Origin: Chloroflexota bacterium
GTDB lineage: Bacteria; Chloroflexota; Limnocylindria; Limnocylindrales; CSP1-4
NCBI GenBank assembly: GCA_021787395.1
Contig: JAJYLZ010000003.1
Location: 1 to 47,278 of the forward strand
Length of the DNA: 47,278 bases
Direction: 5' to 3'
Shown here: piece after piece, positions 41,866-47,278 of the stretch
Layout of the letters: each line of letters begins with the position of its first letter
Numbering within the stretch: the stretch's first letter is position 1
The notes under the pieces: generated by a model
Seen by the model: the letters and a program-made list of their open reading frames with translations, nothing else
Database searches by the model: none
What the model was told of the DNA's origin: nothing
Made by a program: the position numbers and the translations under genes

Positions 41866-44175
41866 ATGAGCGGCTCGCGGCCCGGGACCGCCCCGTCGGA
41901 CATCCCCGCGGTGGCGTGGCGGTGCGCGATCGGCAGTGCGCCGCCCGGAGCCGGCAGGACGCGCGTCCACCACGAGCCCCACATCGACGACGGCCCCTGG
42001 GGCGGGGTGCCGCTGGGCGGCCTGGGGGCCGGCAGCATCGGCCGGACCCCCCGGGGCGACTTCGCCCGCTGGCACCTCCAGACGGGCGTCCACCGGTTCG
42101 AGACGGCGCCCGCCTGCCAGTTCTCGGTTTTCACCCGGACGGCCGCGGCCACGGAAGCCCACGTGCTGAGCACCATCCGCCCGGAGCGCCCGGCATCGTG
42201 GAACTGGGACCTGCCGGTCGGCGCCGGCACGTACCACGGGCTGTTCCCGGGCGCCTGGTTCGAGTACGAGTGGAGCCGCCTGCCGGTGCGACTCGTGCAG
42301 CACCAGTTCTCGCCGGTGGTCCCGGGCGAGTACCTCGAGAGCTCCTTCCCGGTGGGCGTGTTCGACTGGCGGGTGGAGAACCCGGGCCCCGAGCCGGTGA
42401 CGGTCGGCCTGATGTTCACCTGGCAGAACCTCGTCGGACGGGACGCGGGGATGGACCGGCGGGGCGGCCAAGTCAACCGCTCGGTGCGGGCCGGCGGCGC
42501 GGCCGGAGTGGTCCTCGCGGGCCCCGAGGACGCCGCTGGCGAGGCCTGGCAGGGCAGCTTCGCGGTCGCGGCGGCGGAGGCGCCGGGCCTGGAGGTGACG
42601 ACCTGCAGCCGGTTCGACGTCGACGACGGGGCGGGGGTGTGGGCGGACCTCGCGGCAGACGGCCGGCTCGAAGCGGACGCCGACTCGAGGCCGGCCCGAC
42701 CCGGGGAGGCGATCGGGGCCGCGGTTGCAGCCACCCTCACCCTGCGACCCGGCGAGGAGCGCGTCGTCTCGTTCGTGCTGGCCTGGGACTTCCCGGTCGT
42801 CGAGTTCGGCTCGGGTCGCCACTGGCTGCGGCGCTACACGCAGGAGTTCGGCGCCGCGGGCGGGGCGGCCTGGGCGATCGCCGCCCGGGCCCTGGAGCGC
42901 CGCGCCGCGTGGCTGGCGGCGATCCGGCAGTGGCAGGAGCCGATCCTGTCCGACGAGCGGCGGCCGGCGTGGTACCGGGCGGCCCTGCTCAACGAGTTGT
43001 ACCTGCTGGTGGACGGCGGGACGCTCTGGGCCGCCGAGGAGCGTCCGGGAGGGCCGGAGATCGGCCCCTTCGCCGTCCTCGAGTGCTTCGACTACCCCTT
43101 CTACAACACCCTCGACGTGTACTTCTACGCGTCCTTCGCCCTAGTGATGCTGTGGCCCGAGATCGCCGTCCGGATCGTGCGCGACTTCGCCGCGACCGTG
43201 TCGGCCGAGGACCTGGAGGTCGTCCCGGTCTGGGCGACCGGCGGAACGACCGTCCGCAAGGTGGCGGGCGCGCTGCTGCACGACGTCGGCGGGCCGGCCG
43301 GGGACCCGTTCGTCAAGCTCAACCACTACCACCTGCAGGACCCGAATCGCTGGAAGGACCTCAACAGCAAGTTCGTGCTCCTCGTGTGGCAGGCGGTCTC
43401 GCTGCTCCAGCCGCCGGGCCTCGCCGAGCAGACGTGGCCGTCCGTCCTCGCGGCGCTCCGGCGCCTGGCCGAGTTCGACCTCGACGGGGACGGCCTCCCC
43501 GAGCACGATGGCACGGCCGACCAGACCTACGACACGTGGGTGATGCGCGGCCCCAGCGCCTACGGCGGGTCGCTCTGGCTGGCCGCCCTGCGGGCCGGCG
43601 CGGCGCTCGGCCGGGCCGCCGGCGACGTCGACGCCGTCGCCTGGCTGGACGGGCTGCTCGAGCGCGGGATGCGGTCGTTCGAGGATCGCCTCTGGACGGG
43701 CGCCTACTACCGCTACGACGCCGGCGCCAGCTCGTCGAGCGACTCGGTGATGGCGGACCAGCTCGTCGGCCAGTGGTGGGCCGACGCCACCGGCCTCGAC
43801 CCGGTCGCACCGCCGGAGCGCGTTCGAGCGGCCCTCGCCACCGTCTTCGAGCGCAACGTCAGGGGCTTCGCCGACGGCCGCATGGGAGCGGTGAACGGCA
43901 CGCGGCCGGACGGCAGCGTCGACACCTCGAGCGAGCAGTCCCAGGAGGTCTGGACGGGCACGGCCTACGCGCTGGCGGCCTTCATGGCGGGCCGTGGGAT
44001 GCTCGACGAGGCGTGGTGCACGGCGGCGGGCGTCGACCGGGTCGTCGAGGAGCGCGGCTACCGGTACCGCACGCCCGAGGCCTACGACGCCGACGGCGCC
44101 TTCCGGGCCTCGATCTACCTCCGGCCGCTGGCGATCTGGGCGCTCGAGCACGCGCTGCGGGGCGGCCATGCGTAG
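41866..44175 (+). CDS. GH116 glycoside hydrolase (beta-glucosidase/glucosylceramidase-like)
   Basis: A 769-aa enzyme of GBA2/GH116 type. The N-terminal beta domain (about 30-330) begins GGVPLGGLGAGSIGRTPRGD. The (alpha/alpha)6 catalytic domain carries LECFDYPFYNTLDVYFYASF with E406 in the position of the family nucleophile, NRWKDLNSKFVLLVWQ, and HDGTADQTYDTWVMRGPSAY with D552 and D556 near the acid/base. There is no signal peptide, so it acts in the cytoplasm, probably removing glucose from imported beta-glucosides. It starts 16 nt after the LacI stop; the GH16 start lies inside its last codons. Confidence 0.9.
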   Translation: MSGSRPGTAPSDIPAVAWRCAIGSAPPGAGRTRVHHEPHIDDGPWGGVPLGGLGAGSIGRTPRGDFARWHLQTGVHRFETAPACQFSVFTRTAAATEAHVLSTIRPERPASWNWDLPVGAGTYHGLFPGAWFEYEWSRLPVRLVQHQFSPVVPGEYLESSFPVGVFDWRVENPGPEPVTVGLMFTWQNLVGRDAGMDRRGGQVNRSVRAGGAAGVVLAGPEDAAGEAWQGSFAVAAAEAPGLEVTTCSRFDVDDGAGVWADLAADGRLEADADSRPARPGEAIGAAVAATLTLRPGEERVVSFVLAWDFPVVEFGSGRHWLRRYTQEFGAAGGAAWAIAARALERRAAWLAAIRQWQEPILSDERRPAWYRAALLNELYLLVDGGTLWAAEERPGGPEIGPFAVLECFDYPFYNTLDVYFYASFALVMLWPEIAVRIVRDFAATVSAEDLEVVPVWATGGTTVRKVAGALLHDVGGPAGDPFVKLNHYHLQDPNRWKDLNSKFVLLVWQAVSLLQPPGLAEQTWPSVLAALRRLAEFDLDGDGLPEHDGTADQTYDTWVMRGPSAYGGSLWLAALRAGAALGRAAGDVDAVAWLDGLLERGMRSFEDRLWTGAYYRYDAGASSSSDSVMADQLVGQWWADATGLDPVAPPERVRAALATVFERNVRGFADGRMGAVNGTRPDGSVDTSSEQSQEVWTGTAYALAAFMAGRGMLDEAWCTAAGVDRVVEERGYRYRTPEAYDADGAFRASIYLRPLAIWALEHALRGGHA

Positions 44176-45187
44176 CGGGGCCGCAGCAGGCGTCAACCCG
44201 CGTCGCCCGGGCTGGAGGTCGTCGCGATGGGTCCTGTCGATGCTGCTCGCCGCCGCGGTGGGCGGGTGCGCCTCGGCGAGCCCGGCGGCGTCCGGCCCCG
44301 CCGGGTCGGCGCCCGCACCGCCGTCCCCTGCCCTGCCCAGCCCCACGAATGCCCAAGCCGTCATCGCCCCATCGGAGGCACCCGCCTTGACGCCACCGCC
44401 CGTCCCCTCGCCCGACCCGACCACCTGGCCGCTCGTGTGGAGCGATGAGTTCGACGGCCCGGCCGGCAGCCCGCCCGATCCCGCGACGTGGGGCTACGAC
44501 CTCGGCGACGGCAGCGCGATCGGACTCCCGGGCTGGGGCAACAAGGAGCTGGAGTACTACACCGACAGCACCGCGAACGCCGCAGTGGACGGCAAGGGCC
44601 ACCTCGTCGTGAGCGTCCGCAAGCCGGACACCGCGCTCACCTGCTGGTACGGCCCGTGCCGCTACACCTCCGCCCGCCTGGTCACGCTCGGGCGACGGGA
44701 GTTCCAGTACGGCCGGATCGAGGTCCGGTTCAGGGTGACCGACGGCTTCGGGGTCTGGCCGGCCATCTGGCTGCTGGGCACGAATGTCGGGCAGGTCGGC
44801 TGGCCGCAGTCGGGCGAGATCGACCTCATGGAGTTCCTCGGCCGGCGCCCCGACGAGCTCCTCGGCACGCTGCACGGCCCGGGGTACTCGGGCAGCGGCG
44901 GGATCTCCACCACGCGAGACCTGGGCGGCCCCGTGGCCGCCGGCTTCCACACCGTGGCCATCGACTGGTGGCCCTGGCGGATCGTGTGGCTGCTCGACGG
45001 CTCGCCCTACCAGACCGTGACCAGTGCCGACGTCGCCCCCAACGAGTGGGTGTTCGACCACCCCTTCTACCTGATCGTCAACATGGCGGTCGGGGGCACG
45101 CTGGGCGGCCAGGTCGACCCGAAGCTGCCGCTCCCGCAGTCGATCGTCCTCGACTATGTCCGCCTGTACCAGGAGACGCCCTCGTGA
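44168..45187 (+). CDS. GH16 lipoprotein, laminarinase-like endo-beta-1,3-glucanase
   Basis: A 339-aa secreted lipoprotein. The signal peptide ends in AAAVGGC with lipidated C34, then a Pro/Ala/Ser linker to about residue 90. The GH16 jelly-roll has the catalytic signature GEIDLMEFLG, with nucleophile E217, D219 and acid/base E222, plus WGNKELEYYTD and RIEVRFRVTDGFGVWPAIWL. Laminarinases share this E-x-D-x-x-E form with an extra Met, which favours beta-1,3-glucan over agar or carrageenan. Specificity is not proven. The ATG at 44168 overlaps the GH116 stop; its own stop overlaps the next gene (GTGA). Confidence 0.9.
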   Translation: MRSGAAAGVNPRRPGWRSSRWVLSMLLAAAVGGCASASPAASGPAGSAPAPPSPALPSPTNAQAVIAPSEAPALTPPPVPSPDPTTWPLVWSDEFDGPAGSPPDPATWGYDLGDGSAIGLPGWGNKELEYYTDSTANAAVDGKGHLVVSVRKPDTALTCWYGPCRYTSARLVTLGRREFQYGRIEVRFRVTDGFGVWPAIWLLGTNVGQVGWPQSGEIDLMEFLGRRPDELLGTLHGPGYSGSGGISTTRDLGGPVAAGFHTVAIDWWPWRIVWLLDGSPYQTVTSADVAPNEWVFDHPFYLIVNMAVGGTLGGQVDPKLPLPQSIVLDYVRLYQETPS

Positions 45188-47278
45188 CCGGCCCCGAGGT
45201 CACCGGCGAGTTCGTCACGCTCGACGGCGGCCGGTACCTGTGCATCCGCAACGTCGACCGCCTCGCTCCGTTCCTGATGAACGTCGTGAGCGACAGCGAC
45301 GTGTGGCTGTTCGTCGGCTCCAACGGGCCGTTCACCGCCGGGCGCCACAGCGCGGCCTCGGCCGTCTTCCCCTACCAGACCGTCGACAAGCTCCTCCGCC
45401 GTCCGGACACGAGCGGCGCGGCCACGGTGCTGCTGGCGGAGCGCGACGGACGCCGCACCATCTGGGAGCCGTGGCGGGACGGCAACCTGGCCGGCACGGT
45501 CACCCGCAACCTCTACAAGCACGTCGACGACACGACGGTCGTGTTCGAGGAGATCCACCACGAGCTCGAGCTGCGGTTCCGCTGGAGCCTCCGCGGCTGC
45601 GACGGGTTCGGGCTCGTGCGCCGGGTGGAGCTCGCCAACCTGGGGTCGGCAGCCGTCGACGTCCGCTACCTGGACGGGTGGCACCGGATGCTGCCGCCGG
45701 GCGTCGACCAGGCGACCTTCGAGCGGCTGAGCTACCTCGCGACGGCCTACATGCGCCACGAGGCCGTGCCGGGGTCGCCGCTCGCGATCTACGGGCTCAA
45801 CACCGCGATCTCCGACCGGCCCGAGCCGTCCGAGTCGCTGCGCGTCGCGGTGGCCTGGTCGGTGGGCCACGACGGCCCCGACGCGCCGGTCGTGCTGCTC
45901 AGCGAGCGGCAGGTGGACGAGTTCCGGCTGGGCAGGCCCCCGAGGCCCGAGGCCGAGGTCCGCGGCGAGATGGGCGCCCACCTGGTCGCGTCGCAGGTCG
46001 AGCTGCCCGCCGGCGGCACGCACCGCTGGTACACCGTGGCCGACACGCGCCTCGACCACGCCGCCGTGGTCGAGCTGCGCGAGTTCCTCGCGCGGCCCGC
46101 CTGCGACGTCGTCGCCGGCCTCGAGGCGGCCATCGAGGCGAATGGCCGCGGCATCCGGCGCCGGATCGCCGGGGCCGACGGGCTGCAGCACAGCGCCGAC
46201 GAGGCGGCCACCGCGCACCATCGCGCGAACACGCTGTTCAACGCGATGCGCGGCGGGACGTTCGACCTCGGCTACGCGGCGCCCCGCGACGACGTGGCCG
46301 CCTATGTCCGCGGCCAGAGTGCCGTCGTCTTCGAGCGGCACGAAGACTGGATCGCCTCGCTGCCCGACGACCTCACGGTGGACGGTCTGGCCGACCGGGC
46401 CGCGGAACGCAGGGATCCGCAGCTGGACCGCATCCTGGGGTCCTACCTGCCGCTCAGCTTCAGCCGTCGCCACGGCGACCCGACGCGCCCCTGGAATCGG
46501 TTCACGATCCGCCTCAAGGACGAGGCCGGGCGGCCGGTCCGCTGGTACGAGGGCAACTGGCGGGACATCTTCCAGAACTGGGAGGGCCTCGCGCGGAGCT
46601 ACCCGGGCTACCTGTCCAGCTTCGTCGCCACGTTCCTCAACGCCTCGACGGCGGACGGGTACAACCCGTACCGCATCACGCGCGGCGGGATCGACTGGGA
46701 GGTCGAGGACCCGGCCGACCCGTGGAGCCACATCGGCTACTGGGGCGACCACCAGATCGTCTACCTGCTCCGGCTGCTCGAGGCGCTCGAGGCCTACCAG
46801 CCCGGACGGCTGGGTGCCGGCCTCGCCGAGCGCCGCTACGCATATGCCAACGTCCCCTACCGGATCGCGGGGCTGGACGGCCTGCTGCGCGACCCGCGCC
46901 ACACCATCACGTTCGACGCGCCCCTGAGCGAGCGGCTGGTCGCCGAGTCGCGGGAGCTCGGCGCGGACGCCAAGCTCGTCCGCCGGGCGGACGGGGAGGT
47001 CCGCCTGGTCTCCCTCGCCGAGAAGCTGCTGCTGCCGCTCCTCGTCAAGCTCAGCAACCTCGTCCCGGAGGGCGGCGTCTGGCTCAACACCCAGCGGCCG
47101 GAGTGGAACGACGCCAACAACGCGCTGGCCGGCTGGGGCCTGTCCGTGGTCACGGTTGGCGCGCTGTGGCGCTACGCGGCCTTCCTGTCCGGCCTGATCG
47201 GGGACGATGAGGGCGCCCTCCCGATGCTCGAGCCGACAGCGCGCCTGCTGGACGCCGTTGAAGCCGCCCTCCGCGGCA
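45184..47278 (+). CDS. Large phosphorylase-like carbohydrate enzyme, 3' end outside the window
   Basis: At least 698 aa, open to the window edge. The GTG at 45184 overlaps the GH16 stop (GTGA). The N-terminal part (WLFVGSNGPFTAGRHSAASA, FPYQTVDKLL, IWEPWRDG) looks like the beta-sandwich of GH94-type disaccharide phosphorylases. The rest resembles an (alpha/alpha)6 barrel, with WYEGNWRDIFQNWEGLARSY (454-473), GIDWEVEDPADPWSHIGYWG (502-521), then DHQ, and RPEWNDANNALAGWG (638-652). EWNDANN parallels the DWND motif carrying the catalytic acid of GH94. There is no signal peptide, so it is cytoplasmic. I cannot place it in a named family. A glucan-oligosaccharide phosphorylase or hydrolase fits the operon. 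Confidence 0.7.
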   Translation, partial: MTGPEVTGEFVTLDGGRYLCIRNVDRLAPFLMNVVSDSDVWLFVGSNGPFTAGRHSAASAVFPYQTVDKLLRRPDTSGAATVLLAERDGRRTIWEPWRDGNLAGTVTRNLYKHVDDTTVVFEEIHHELELRFRWSLRGCDGFGLVRRVELANLGSAAVDVRYLDGWHRMLPPGVDQATFERLSYLATAYMRHEAVPGSPLAIYGLNTAISDRPEPSESLRVAVAWSVGHDGPDAPVVLLSERQVDEFRLGRPPRPEAEVRGEMGAHLVASQVELPAGGTHRWYTVADTRLDHAAVVELREFLARPACDVVAGLEAAIEANGRGIRRRIAGADGLQHSADEAATAHHRANTLFNAMRGGTFDLGYAAPRDDVAAYVRGQSAVVFERHEDWIASLPDDLTVDGLADRAAERRDPQLDRILGSYLPLSFSRRHGDPTRPWNRFTIRLKDEAGRPVRWYEGNWRDIFQNWEGLARSYPGYLSSFVATFLNASTADGYNPYRITRGGIDWEVEDPADPWSHIGYWGDHQIVYLLRLLEALEAYQPGRLGAGLAERRYAYANVPYRIAGLDGLLRDPRHTITFDAPLSERLVAESRELGADAKLVRRADGEVRLVSLAEKLLLPLLVKLSNLVPEGGVWLNTQRPEWNDANNALAGWGLSVVTVGALWRYAAFLSGLIGDDEGALPMLEPTARLLDAVEAALRG

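Noticed and set aside
45156..47210. A 684-codon open frame on the plus strand at the right end
   Set aside because: Arg/Pro-rich shadow. The neighbouring frame from GTG 45184 is coupled to GH16, has normal composition and recognisable motifs.

Overview
The window is a gene-dense, very GC-rich (third codon positions almost all G/C) bacterial chromosome segment. GTG starts are frequent, ATGA/GTGA overlaps are common, and several genes have a -10-like hexamer only 6-9 nt before the start codon, which suggests leaderless mRNAs. I see no tRNA, rRNA, CRISPR array or insertion sequence. The gene content (type II fatty acid synthesis joined to a four-subunit acetyl-CoA carboxylase, a PHP-domain PolX, a monofunctional biotin ligase, a typical small TPR protein, and a LacI/ABC/glycosidase locus) fits a non-photosynthetic Chloroflexota lineage best, perhaps Limnocylindria-like. 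This is inference; a high-GC actinobacterium is the main alternative.

Layout. 0-4 kb: an IclR regulator, a class-III aminotransferase and a divergent FAD-dependent amine oxidase, with a palindrome in the divergent gap; then a DUF885 gene that has lost its middle. 4.9-8.5 kb: a large unfamiliar protein with a methyltransferase-like N-terminus and a nuclease-like C-terminus, and a TPR protein with a recognisable sigma70-type promoter. 8.7-14.9 kb: a membrane protein, PolX, and two diguanylate cyclases. 15-28.1 kb (all minus strand): a tightly packed run read as lysC, birA, ECF sigma factor, a membrane partner, accD, accA, a biotin-less BCCP paralogue, accC, fabZ, a phosphodiesterase, fabF, accB, fabH, fabG and rmlC. 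It makes malonyl-CoA, supplies the ligase that biotinylates AccB, and carries out most of the fatty-acid elongation cycle; no fabD, acpP or enoyl reductase is in view.

28.3-37.2 kb: a dienelactone-hydrolase-like protein, three small or membrane-linked hypotheticals, an FMN-binding protein, hom-thrB (threonine branch), DUF1810, trpS, an AI-2E-type permease and surE. 37.2-47.3 kb (plus strand): a carbohydrate utilisation operon under twin LacI-type palindromes. It encodes a sugar-binding lipoprotein, two permeases, a LacI regulator, a GH116 beta-glucosidase-like enzyme, a GH16 laminarinase-like lipoprotein, and a large phosphorylase-like protein that runs off the window. The likely substrate is a beta-1,3-glucan: GH16 cuts outside the cell, the ABC transporter imports oligosaccharides, and the cytoplasmic enzymes finish them. 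No ATPase for the transporter is encoded here.

The most interesting items are the methyltransferase/nuclease-like fusion lacking a DPPY motif (4904-7573), the AccB paralogue with Gly in place of the biotinyl Lys (22232-22768), and the unassigned enzyme at the right edge (45184 onward).
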